From: Nitrospirota bacterium | Lineage (GTDB): Bacteria; Nitrospirota; Thermodesulfovibrionia; Thermodesulfovibrionales; JdFR-85 | Length of the DNA stretch: 6,025 nucleotides | Assembly: GCA_013151785.1 (NCBI GenBank) | Contig: JAADHP010000114.1 | Coordinates: 1-6,025, forward strand | Direction: 5' to 3' | Shown here: one piece after another, positions 1 to 5,489 of the stretch | How positions within the stretch are numbered: the stretch's first letter is position 1 | How the letters are laid out: each line of letters begins with the position of its first letter | The notes under the pieces: generated by a model | What the model was told of the DNA's origin: nothing | Databases searched by the model: none | Seen by the model: the letters and a program-made list of their open reading frames with translations, nothing else | Translations under genes and position numbers: made by a program

Positions 1-110
1 GAGAGGACGAAAATAATAAGAGAAAAGACGAATATAATACCAAGGTTCTTGAATTTTCTGCGCCAGAGCGAAGAAATAGCAAACTCGAGTATCTTGAGAT
101 GCTTTATAAT
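1..110 (-). CDS. FtsX/MacB-like ABC transporter permease, N-terminal fragment (cut by window edge)
   Basis: Only the first 36 codons are visible; the gene runs off the left edge. The translation begins I-I-K-H-L-K-I-L-E-F-A and continues SSLWRRKFKNL before a hydrophobic stretch (GIIFVFSLIIFVL). A short cytoplasmic segment, a basic RRK patch and a first membrane helix are typical of MacB/FtsX-type permeases, and the larger permease at 2722-3933 has the same layout. The reading frame has been open since a stop at 174-176, but it contains no ATG, GTG or TTG from there to the window edge. The best start is ATT at 110-108, with a GAGGG Shine-Dalgarno-like element about 7-8 nt upstream. It overlaps the stop of the preceding gene (ATTATAA), which suggests translational coupling. 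The partner ATPase would lie outside the window. The family call rests on N-terminal style only, and the start codon is inferred. Confidence 0.6.
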   Translation of the reverse strand, partial: MIKHLKILEFAISSLWRRKFKNLGIIFVFSLIIFVL

Positions 111-409
111 CTCTGTTCCCTCTCCATCTGAGACAATACTGATGGATATAGTATCGAGCCTGCTGGAAAGTGCTCAATTGACGATGGATAATCCTGAAAG
201 GGTGCAAACCAGTCAGCCTGTGAGGGATGCCTTGTGTAGCGTGCCTCTGTCCATATGGAAAGATCAGTGAGTCTGAGAATCCTGACTATCTTCTTCTTTG
301 CCTCAATCTCTTTCTGACGCTTTTCAACCATCCCTGCACCCAAAATAAAGAGGACTGAGATCAGGATTATCTCAATCGTTATTATCGATATAAAAACCCT
401 GTATTTCAT
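104..409 (-). CDS. Conserved small signal-anchored protein of unknown function with RHPSQADWFAPFQD core
   Basis: This 101-residue protein has one hydrophobic segment at residues 6-26, then a short charged, coiled-coil-prone stretch (EKRQKEIEAKKK), then a soluble domain that would lie in the periplasm. The soluble part carries LTDLSIW-TEARYTRHPSQADWFAPFQDYP and ends EHFPAGSILYP. From memory, a block of this kind (TEARYTRHPSQAD..PFQDHP..EHFP.GS) recurs in small anchored proteins of unknown function beside ABC permease genes, but I cannot check that here. His, Asp and aromatic residues are frequent; no catalytic motif is recognised. The start is ATG at 409; the upstream SD is weak (AGG about 11 nt away). 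The TAA stop overlaps the proposed start of the next permease gene, so the two are probably one operon and the protein may be an accessory subunit. The gene is likely real; its function is unknown. Confidence 0.75.
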   Translation of the reverse strand: MKYRVFISIITIEIILISVLFILGAGMVEKRQKEIEAKKKIVRILRLTDLSIWTEARYTRHPSQADWFAPFQDYPSSIEHFPAGSILYPSVLSQMEREQRL

Positions 410-490
410 AACCAGGTTATCCTATAATTACTCCAGAGTTTGCAATGGCTATCCCTGTCTTTATTTACCAATTTTAAAATAGTTCCAATG

Positions 491-568
491 TGTCATTCTG
501 ACGAAGGTCAGCATTCTCATCTATATGCCAAAAACATACCGAGATGCTGAAATAAGTTCACCATGCCC
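491..568. repeat. Decayed palindromic intergenic repeat (MITE/REP-like)
   Basis: Two arms of about 28 nt face each other. The left arm is 491-518 (tgtcattctgacgaagg, then tcagcattctc) and the right arm is 541-568 (gagatgctgaaataagttca, then ccatgccc). The inner parts pair well: tcagcat plus ctc against gagatgctga with one bulged base. The outer parts pair only partly (cat..tga against tca..atg). The 22-nt centre holds a further tatg/cata pair. The wording resembles dispersed palindromic repeats of the form gtcattctgac...gagatgctgaa...ttcagcatgac that I recall from other bacterial genomes. No open reading frame fits. The rest of 410-638 shows no convincing promoter for the gene at 409. Confidence 0.4.
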
Positions 569-592
569 CTAACGTCTGCAGAATCCATAGTG

Positions 593-627
593 TTTCAGGG
601 GCGTATTGTAAAAAATACGCCCCTGAA
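593..627 (-). terminator. 15-bp perfect hairpin after the NosL gene, probable transcription end
   Basis: Arms 593-607 and 613-627 are perfect inverse complements around a 5-nt loop, with a GC-rich core (caggggcg/cgcccctg) closed by A-T pairs. The hairpin begins 11 nt after the TAG stop of the NosL-family gene at 639. No clear U-run follows the stem on either strand, so it may be a weak intrinsic terminator, a 3'-end stabiliser, or both. No second gene converges on it. Confidence 0.65.
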
Positions 628-638
628 AATTGATAACA

Positions 639-1178
639 CTACATACCCTTCATCTTCATGCCTTTCATACCCTTCATACCTTTCATGCCCTTCATACCCA
701 TAGGAACATCCTTCATGGTAACCTCATCGAATCTGAGCATCTTTTTGCCATTGTGATCCTTCATAAAGGTCTCTGCATGCTCCTTGCCTTTCACGGGCAC
801 GATCTCCATACCCATTGGACCCTTGACATCACTACCTACTATGAAATATATATCCTGGCCCTTTGCATCCACCATCTTTGTACTGTAGTATTCAGTTACA
901 TACACTGCTTCAATCTCGGACTGTGATCTCCCGGGCGCATACTTTTTCACATTGAAGTAAAATTTGAACATATCCTTGGGGCCATCAAAGAAAAAGCGAG
1001 TCCCGTCTTTCATCACGATCTCTGCTACCCAGTTTGGATAGGGTTTGACATGCATACCGCAAACAGCACATTTGTCTTTTTCAGATGGAGCTGAAGGAGA
1101 GGTAGCCATAACATTCATACTGAAAACAAATAGAAACAAAACTATTAAACCTATTGAAATCACGGATTTCTTTACCAT
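639..1178 (-). CDS. NosL-family copper-binding protein with methionine-rich C-terminal tail
   Basis: A 179-residue exported protein of the NosL family, which includes the Cu(I)-binding accessory protein of nitrous oxide reductase maturation. Residues 1-25 form a Sec signal peptide (likely cut after VMA). No lipobox Cys is present, unlike many NosL lipoproteins. Family marks follow in order: CAVCGM at 37-42, Y47/W50, FFFDGPKDMFKFY at 62-74, VTEYYSTKMVDA at 94-105 and GPMGME at 120-125. The last 20 residues are repeats of Gly-Met-Lys with nine Met between 155 and 179, a likely extra metal-binding tail. The start is ATG 1178 because AGGAGG lies 6 nt before it; an in-frame ATG at 1232 would turn this SD into coding sequence and bury the signal peptide. 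It lies 92 nt after the two-TM gene and is the last gene before the hairpin. No NosZ is visible, so the target enzyme is open. Confidence 0.9.
   Translation of the reverse strand: MVKKSVISIGLIVLFLFVFSMNVMATSPSAPSEKDKCAVCGMHVKPYPNWVAEIVMKDGTRFFFDGPKDMFKFYFNVKKYAPGRSQSEIEAVYVTEYYSTKMVDAKGQDIYFIVGSDVKGPMGMEIVPVKGKEHAETFMKDHNGKKMLRFDEVTMKDVPMGMKGMKGMKGMKGMKMKGM
642..701 (-). repeat. 9-bp tandem repeat encoding Gly-Met-Lys units
   Basis: The 3' end of the NosL-family gene is built from 9-bp units (plus strand catacccTT/catgcctTT variants), about six copies, with one irregular 6-bp unit (cat ctt) near the end. Units differ at third codon positions (GGT/GGC, AAG/AAA) while the encoded Gly-Met-Lys stays fixed, which suggests selection on the peptide. 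Such an array could also gain or lose units by slippage. Confidence 0.85.
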
Positions 1179-1270
1179 TTCAGACCTCCTCAGGATTTTG
1201 ATAGTCCTTCTTCCATAGGATGCGCAGCACATCCCTTTATGAGTGTAAAAATAATATGCAGGAAAAAAGC

Positions 1271-1585
1271 TTACAGGAAAGCTTCAGGTGGCCTCAAAAG
1301 GGGAGGGTTATTAAGCGATGCAAATCTCTTCACGGATGGTCTTATAAAGAAAAAAAGACTATAGATTACTGTCAGGACAAATAGGGAGATGGTAATAAAA
1401 CCTCCGAAATCATTCACCAGGTCTCCCTTTACAGGAGAGCAGACATCAATGGTAAGATAATGCTTGCCACCATGAACCACGGATGTCCCATCTCTGTGAG
1501 ACAATACCACAAGAGGAGGTAAGACTCCCATAATCAGCAAGGACAGAAGCAAAATCCCTGCAACATATACCCTGAGGCTTTTCAT
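1271..1585 (-). CDS. Small two-TM protein with His/Cys periplasmic loop, unknown function
   Basis: A 104-residue protein with two predicted membrane helices (about 9-28 and 62-82). The loop between them is polar and carries H30, H38, H42 and C49 in the setting SHRDG..VVHGGKHYLTIDVC. Such a loop could bind a metal in the periplasm, but this is inference. The C-terminus is proline-rich (NNPPLLRPPEAFL). ATG at 1585 overlaps the TGA of the PCuAC-like gene (ATGA), so the two are translationally coupled. I do not recognise the family with certainty; its style recalls small membrane proteins linked to copper genes. The doubtful ORF at 4019-4297 has a similar plan (helix, L-x-x-DVC, helix, PP-rich tail) and may be a distant paralogue. 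Confidence 0.8.
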   Translation of the reverse strand: MKSLRVYVAGILLLSLLIMGVLPPLVVLSHRDGTSVVHGGKHYLTIDVCSPVKGDLVNDFGGFITISLFVLTVIYSLFFFIRPSVKRFASLNNPPLLRPPEAFL

Positions 1586-2007
1586 CTTACCACTCCTGTC
1601 TTCACAGGCACATCTCCTGTTTTTTCAAAGTGCAGTATAATGGTAATCTCTCCCTTCAGGTTCTCAGGCAGTCCGAAAAGCATGAGATGTCTTCCTCCAG
1701 GTTTTAGCTCCAGAGTCTCACCTGCTGGCACCTCAAAATCTTTAACCAGCTGCATTCTGCCTTTTACAATATCATGAAGCTCACAGTTCAGCTGGGGGTA
1801 TTCCTTTACAGTACAACTCTTCAGCCTGTCACTACCCTTACCCTTATTGAATATTACCATAAAGGCTGCACCATTGTCACCCTCAACAAGCATCTGGGGC
1901 CATTTTATGCTGATCTCAGGAGGCCCCTTTTCAGAACAGGCAATCACAGAAAACAGAGTCAGAATCCCTACCAGAAAATACCCTATCAGTCCTTTTGATA
2001 AAATCAT
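1582..2007 (-). CDS. PCu(A)C-like periplasmic copper chaperone, lipoprotein
   Basis: This 141-residue protein fits the PCu(A)C (DUF461) family, periplasmic Cu(I) carriers that deliver copper to cytochrome oxidase Cu(A) sites or other cuproenzymes. The N-terminus is a lipoprotein signal ending VIAC, so C24 would be the lipidated residue. The family motif H(M)x10Mx21HxM is partly kept: H78, M85, then exactly 21 residues to H107 and M109 in PGGRHLMLFGL. The segment VPAGETLELKPGG before it is very typical. The first half differs: D79 replaces the usual Met and only six residues separate H78 from M85. C65 and C75 could form a disulfide. ATG 2007 overlaps the stop of the ATPase gene and its own stop overlaps the next start, tying it tightly to the ABC genes. 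Family assignment is good; copper binding is inferred. Confidence 0.82.
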   Translation of the reverse strand: MILSKGLIGYFLVGILTLFSVIACSEKGPPEISIKWPQMLVEGDNGAAFMVIFNKGKGSDRLKSCTVKEYPQLNCELHDIVKGRMQLVKDFEVPAGETLELKPGGRHLMLFGLPENLKGEITIILHFEKTGDVPVKTGVVR

Positions 2008-2678
2008 GCTTCCTCTTTCAGTATCCCATTGGCCATCCGATATCTCTTCTCGGTCTGACGCGCAAGATCAGAACTATGGGTTACTATGATGAATGTAATA
2101 CCTTTTGCCTTGTTCATCCTTTTGAACAGATCCATTATCTCTGCCTCTGTCTCCTCATCAAGATCACCTGTAGGCTCATCAGCAAGTATTATCTCAGGAT
2201 TGTTTATAAATGCCCTGGCAATTGCAGCGCGGCGCTGCTGTCCACCGCTCAGATGTGCTGGATAGGATCTGGCCTTGTCCTTGATTCCCACAATATCAAG
2301 AAGCTCCATGGCAAACTCATAGTAGTTTATCGGTTCATCCTTTGGTCTGAATGCTGTAGGCACAAGGACATTCTCTATAATGTTCAGGGTGGGAATGAGG
2401 CTGGCAAACTGGTAAATAAAATTGATCTTCCTGTTTCTCAATTCCGAAAGGTCGTTGTCACTTATAGACCATATGTCAGTTCCATCTATCCTTACAGTGC
2501 CTGAGTCAGGCTTTGTAAGCCCCCCAATCAGGCTCAGCAGTGTGGTCTTACCACTCCCTGAATGGCCTAGTATGGAGATAAATTCTCCTTTTTTTACCTC
2601 AAGATTCACATGATCAACAGCCTTTATAATGTCACTTCCCACCTTGTATGTCTTTGTAAGTTCCTTTACCTCGATCAT
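2004..2678 (-). CDS. ABC transporter ATP-binding protein, LolD/MacB type
   Basis: This 224-residue nucleotide-binding subunit is complete and of normal length for LolD/MacB-type ATPases. Motifs in order: Walker A GHSGSGKTT at 38-46, Q-loop Q90, signature LSGGQ at 143-147 followed by QRRAAIARA, Walker B with catalytic glutamate IILADEP at 163-169, D-loop GDLD at 171-174, and switch histidine H201 in VTHSSD. It would sit on the cytoplasmic face and power the FtsX-type permease encoded just upstream, whose gene ends 43 nt before. ATG at 2678 has a strong AGGAGG five bases upstream. Its stop overlaps the PCuAC-like gene by 4 nt. The LolD/MacB group typically drives mechanotransmission (lipoprotein release, efflux) rather than classical import. 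The substrate here cannot be read from the ATPase. Confidence 0.95.
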   Translation of the reverse strand: MIEVKELTKTYKVGSDIIKAVDHVNLEVKKGEFISILGHSGSGKTTLLSLIGGLTKPDSGTVRIDGTDIWSISDNDLSELRNRKINFIYQFASLIPTLNIIENVLVPTAFRPKDEPINYYEFAMELLDIVGIKDKARSYPAHLSGGQQRRAAIARAFINNPEIILADEPTGDLDEETEAEIMDLFKRMNKAKGITFIIVTHSSDLARQTEKRYRMANGILKEEA

Positions 2679-2697
2679 TAAATCCTCCTAAGTGTTC

Positions 2698-2716
2698 AAA
2701 TCTTAAATCTTAAATC
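2698..2716. repeat. Short tandem repeat in the permease-ATPase gap
   Basis: About 2.7 copies of a 7-bp unit (aaatctt) lie between the permease stop and the ATPase SD. Probably a slippage-prone spacer; no function is suggested by the sequence. Confidence 0.5.
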
Positions 2717-2721
2717 AAAAA

Positions 2722-3933
2722 TTACTCTCCTCTCCTTATTGCCTCATAGGGCTCCATACGCATGGAGCGTATAGCAGGCCAGAGTGCTGCCACAGCCCCT
2801 GTCAGAAATGATAGTAGCAGGCAACCTGCTACCAGCACTGCATATTCTGCCGCAGAAGGCCAGAGATAGGGAATATTCAGGGAAGACCTGATGAAGCCTT
2901 TGAATGCATATAAAAAGGCACCTCCCAGGACAATACCTACAATACCACCCATAATAGAGAGGATAGATGCCTCTGTCATTATCAGCCTGAATATATTGCT
3001 CTTTTTGGCACCCATGGCCCTCAAAAGACCTATCTCTCGCTGACGTTCATTAACTATCATGGAAAAGACAACTCCTATCAGTAACAAGGCCATTATCCAG
3101 AGAATTATACTGATGGAAAGTATGCTCCTGAGTAGCACAAAAAGCTGTTTTCTTACTGATGAAATGACCTGCTCTGAAACTATTGCCTTTACACCAGGGA
3201 TATCATGCTCAATAAATATGGCCACCCTTTGAGGACTTATTTCAGGTTCAACCTGTACAAGTACAGTAGATATCTTGTCAATGGGAAGATTTGCTGCCTT
3301 TACACCCTTTTTGTGTTTTGACTCTTCTGCAAGCTTCTTCATTGCAGCATAAGGCATGAAAACAGAGTTATCTATGAACTTCATCCCTGTTTCCTCAAGC
3401 ATCCCTACCACCTCGAAGTATTTCCCATAGAATTTTATCTTAGAACCCACATTATAGGCAGTAAGGCCTCTTCCCATTATTATCTCATCCGTCCCCAGGG
3501 GTCTTGTAAGCTCCTTTGAAAGCCACGGCATTATAGTGAAGTCATGCTTGGGGTCAAAACCTATCAATAACATATTTCCAACACTACAACATTTATATTG
3601 AGCTGTCTTCAGAAAGACCTGACTAGCGACAGCCTTAACACCCTTAACCTTTCTCACCTTATCCTCTATTGATCTGTCCATATAAAAGGTAGATGGCTCT
3701 CCAGCAAGTAGTGCTGTTTTGGCCTGTGCCTCTGCCTCTGCAGGCACAACCATAATATCAGCACCAAGTCGGGCTGTACCCTTCTCGATACTCGTTTCAA
3801 CAGAATCCATTACCGTGGTTACTGAGAAAAGGGTGGCGGCCACCACCATAACAGACAGCATTATGGATATACTCCTGAAAAATTTTCTCTTGATATTTTT
3901 ACGTGCTATATGTGAAAGTTTTAGCCTTTTCAA
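2722..3933 (-). CDS. FtsX/MacB-type ABC transporter permease
   Basis: A 403-residue inner-membrane permease of the MacB_PCD plus FtsX architecture. TM1 is about residues 22-41, a large periplasmic domain spans 45-260, and three C-terminal helices lie near 270-294, 322-344 and 364-383. The cytoplasmic coupling segment NERQREIGLLRAMGA (295-309) and the ending RMEPYEAIRRGE are hallmarks of the family. The periplasmic domain has RLGADIMVVPAEAEA (55-69), PSTFYM (80-85) and an adjacent Cys pair C115-C116 before LLIGFDP. From memory this Cys-pair subgroup occurs with metal-linked ABC systems, for example near FTR1/P19-type iron clusters; not checked. The start is TTG at 3933, with AGGGAG 8 nt upstream and no in-frame ATG back to the stop at 3964-3966. 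The ATPase gene follows after 43 nt. Periplasmic copper-type genes downstream suggest metal, thiol or lipoprotein-related transport, but the substrate is unknown. Confidence 0.92.
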   Translation of the reverse strand: MKRLKLSHIARKNIKRKFFRSISIMLSVMVVAATLFSVTTVMDSVETSIEKGTARLGADIMVVPAEAEAQAKTALLAGEPSTFYMDRSIEDKVRKVKGVKAVASQVFLKTAQYKCCSVGNMLLIGFDPKHDFTIMPWLSKELTRPLGTDEIIMGRGLTAYNVGSKIKFYGKYFEVVGMLEETGMKFIDNSVFMPYAAMKKLAEESKHKKGVKAANLPIDKISTVLVQVEPEISPQRVAIFIEHDIPGVKAIVSEQVISSVRKQLFVLLRSILSISIILWIMALLLIGVVFSMIVNERQREIGLLRAMGAKKSNIFRLIMTEASILSIMGGIVGIVLGGAFLYAFKGFIRSSLNIPYLWPSAAEYAVLVAGCLLLSFLTGAVAALWPAIRSMRMEPYEAIRRGE

Positions 3934-4018
3934 GTCCTTCTCTCCCTTCTTTATATAAATAAGTCAGAACGAAAGTATAATAACATTATTCTTATGGCTT
4001 TTGATAGAGTTGATTGAC

Positions 4019-4297
4019 TCAAACAGGAGGTTTATTTATTTCGATAATAGGAGGAGATATAAAGGACAAATAATTATTCCACTTAACTATCCGATACCGA
4101 GGAGCGTTCACCACAATAGTACTGATAATAGGAATATAAAGAATCCCTGAGATATGAGTGAATTGAATGTTTTTTTTGCAGACATCAAAGCTCAACTGTC
4201 CTGTTTTTTGAATATTCAGATGAACAGGTAGCAAAATAAACAGGGCAATAGACAGAGACAATAGCAAAGAAATATATATTATGATCTTTCTGTTCAT
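4019..4297 (-). CDS. Doubtful small membrane ORF, possible relic of a two-TM DVC protein
   Basis: A 92-codon ORF with a hydrophobic N-terminus (residues 5-25), then LSFDVC (35-40), a second hydrophobic stretch (about 49-63) and a PP-rich end (ISPPIIEINKPPV). The plan resembles the 104-residue protein at 1271-1585, though without its histidine cluster. Reasons for doubt: no Shine-Dalgarno element before ATG 4297, AT-rich codon use unlike neighbouring genes, and a near-consensus promoter whose -10 TATAAT (4301-4296) overlaps the ATG, so transcripts from that promoter would begin inside the ORF. It may be a decaying paralogue, a gene with an unrecognised internal TTG start, or noncoding leader of the ABC operon. 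I see nothing else in 3934-4296 except the permease SD. Confidence 0.35.
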   Translation of the reverse strand: MNRKIIIYISLLLSLSIALFILLPVHLNIQKTGQLSFDVCKKNIQFTHISGILYIPIISTIVVNAPRYRIVKWNNYLSFISPPIIEINKPPV

Positions 4298-4324
4298 TAT
4301 AACTATTGAAGCGATCTGTGTTAA
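4296..4324 (-). promoter_or_regulatory. Near-consensus sigma-70 promoter for the ABC/copper gene run
   Basis: On the minus strand TTAACA (4324-4319) is followed by a 17-nt spacer and a perfect TATAAT (4301-4296). Transcription would start near 4289. The hairpin ending the previous gene lies just upstream, so this is the natural start of the permease-to-NosL transcription unit. The leader before the permease TTG would be about 355 nt, unless the small ORF at 4019-4297 is translated from an internal start. Confidence 0.6.
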
Positions 4325-4325
4325 G

Positions 4326-4347
4326 AATCCTGTGAGTTAGCAGGATT
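4326..4347. repeat. Short inverted repeat upstream of the promoter
   Basis: Arms aatcctg (4326-4332) and caggatt (4341-4347) surround an 8-nt spacer. It sits next to the -35 box of the promoter at 4296-4324 and could be an operator or part of the upstream terminator region. It is short enough to be chance. Confidence 0.3.
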
Positions 4348-4359
4348 GGAATATATAAT

Positions 4360-4395
4360 CTGAAGGAAAGGGTCAATGCAGACCCTTTCCTTCAG
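4360..4395 (-). terminator. 15-bp hairpin terminator of the beta-propeller gene
   Basis: Arms 4360-4374 and 4381-4395 are perfect inverse complements (core gaaggaaagggtc) with a 6-nt loop. The hairpin starts 9 nt after the TAA stop at 4405 and is followed on the minus strand by the AT-rich run attatatatt. This is a plausible intrinsic terminator separating the beta-propeller gene from the ABC gene run. Confidence 0.75.
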
Positions 4396-4404
4396 GGTTA
4401 CTGA

Positions 4405-5436
4405 TTATTCGCAGGCCTTGCTGAAGCCTCTCTCGTTCCAGTTCACATCTATGCCGCAAAGGAATGGTCTTCCACCATCTTTGTCCTCTGGAACCTCGAA
4501 ACCGATCGCTCCATGACATTTCTTACAGGCTGAATAGACCTTTACAATCCTCTTTGTGTTAGCATCAATAACTACAATACCACTGTCATCCTGTTCAGGT
4601 ACCTGTCTTACAGCAGCAAGGGCATATTTCCCATCAGGGGTAAAGGCAACATCATGAGGGTTACCACCGGTGATAATGAAATCCTTTACCTTACCTGTCT
4701 TGACATCAACGATACTGATTCCACCAGGAACTCCGCCTGCCTCGGCATAGCCAACACCATAGGGTTTTCCATTCTTCAGCTCATTACCCTCGGACTGCCA
4801 GAGTTCATTTGTACCTGGACGAAGCCTTGCACGATGGATAAAGTTACCAACACCTTCTATCTTCCCTATAACCTTCTTTGTCTTTACATCAACAATGCTG
4901 ACAAAGCCACCTGGCATATCTGAAATATAGGCAACCTTGCCATCCTTTGAAAAAGCAATTCCGCATATGGATTTGCTTACAGGGAAGCTGTCTGCAAGCT
5001 TGTGTGTCTTGGGGTCGTAGACATAGACATGACCATCAGTCATATCACTTACCCAGATTGTACCATCAGGAGCTATAGCAGAACCACAGTGTTCCTTACC
5101 AAGTTTTACCCAATCGGTCTGTTTTCCGGTTACAAGGTCTATCTCCTTTGCATAACCATCAAGGCTGAAGACGTATAGCTTTTTCCCATCCTTGGAAAGT
5201 GTTACTGCATCGGAAGGCTTGCCATGAACTATTCTTCTTACCTCGCCTGTGGCAAGATCTACAACAGCCACATGACCACCATGACCCTGAACGTAGGCGA
5301 TTCCTTTCAGGTGAGGGGCCCCCCTCGCAACATCTTTAGCCATAGAGGCAGAAACTTCACCAGCAAAAACCAAGGAAAAACCAAAGGTAATTAAAAAGGC
5401 TACAAGTAAATATACGAATAGAGTCTTTTTCTTCAT
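4405..5436 (-). CDS. Exported YVTN-type beta-propeller protein with a CKKCH (possible heme c) motif
   Basis: A 343-residue periplasmic protein. Residues 1-26 or 1-31 form a Sec signal peptide (VFA or VSA cleavage). The body is a repeat of about 40-residue blades with the pattern V-x-V-V-D-x-x-T-G-x-V and F-x-x-D-G-K-x-x-Y: six clear copies include VAVVDLATGEV, AKEIDLVTGKQ, VYVYDPKTHKL, VSIVDVKTKKV, ISIVDVKTGKV and IVVIDANTKRI. This is the YncE/YVTN fold, also found in the d1 domain of nitrite reductase relatives. The last blade carries CKKCH at 304-308, formally a c-type heme motif, plus C327 and a near-terminal C342. There is no full cytochrome c domain around it. ATG 5436 is preferred over ATG 5472 because GGGGAGG stands 4 nt before it and the signal peptide starts there. 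It is a single-gene unit with its own promoter region and terminator. Substrate and partner are unknown. Confidence 0.85.
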   Translation of the reverse strand: MKKKTLFVYLLVAFLITFGFSLVFAGEVSASMAKDVARGAPHLKGIAYVQGHGGHVAVVDLATGEVRRIVHGKPSDAVTLSKDGKKLYVFSLDGYAKEIDLVTGKQTDWVKLGKEHCGSAIAPDGTIWVSDMTDGHVYVYDPKTHKLADSFPVSKSICGIAFSKDGKVAYISDMPGGFVSIVDVKTKKVIGKIEGVGNFIHRARLRPGTNELWQSEGNELKNGKPYGVGYAEAGGVPGGISIVDVKTGKVKDFIITGGNPHDVAFTPDGKYALAAVRQVPEQDDSGIVVIDANTKRIVKVYSACKKCHGAIGFEVPEDKDGGRPFLCGIDVNWNERGFSKACE

Positions 5437-5465
5437 ACTTCCTCCCCGTTTTAGTTTGGTTTGTT

Positions 5466-5489
5466 TTTTCAATTGTAATCAATTGAAAA
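5466..5489. promoter_or_regulatory. AT-rich inverted repeat in the beta-propeller leader
   Basis: Arms ttttcaattg (5466-5475) and caattgaaaa (5480-5489) enclose a 4-nt loop. The element lies in the untranslated leader about 20 nt upstream of the SD and overlaps the stop of a possible leader ORF. It could be an RNA hairpin or a DNA operator; it does not match an FNR box. Confidence 0.4.

Noticed and set aside
630..926. Plus-strand His/Leu/Thr-rich reading frame that looks like a metal-binding repeat protein
   Set aside because: It is the antisense image of the GMK repeat and NosL coding sequence; no SD, and the NosL frame is clearly real.
1179..1232. Longer N-terminus for the NosL-family protein from ATG 1232
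   Set aside because: It would place 18 charged residues before the signal peptide and make the strong AGGAGG at 1190-1185 part of the coding sequence.
1995..2504. Long plus-strand frame opposite the ATPase
   Set aside because: Antisense image of a clear ABC ATPase; composition is not protein-like and there is no SD.
2004..3933. Naming the ABC pair NosF/NosY because NosL is nearby
   Set aside because: The permease has the large periplasmic domain and four helices of MacB/FtsX proteins, not the six-helix NosY type, and no NosD is present.
4185..4376. 63-codon minus-strand frame overlapping the small ORF and terminator region
   Set aside because: It runs through the promoter and inverted repeat, lacks an SD and has no recognisable protein character.
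4405..5436. Naming the beta-propeller protein NirS, NirN or NirF
   Set aside because: The blade pattern is shared by many YVTN/YncE-like proteins; there is no N-terminal cytochrome c domain and no heme d1 ligand I could assign.
5437..5472. Longer N-terminus for the beta-propeller protein from ATG 5472
   Set aside because: No SD before it, and the added residues are encoded by the SD region of ATG 5436, where a normal signal peptide begins.
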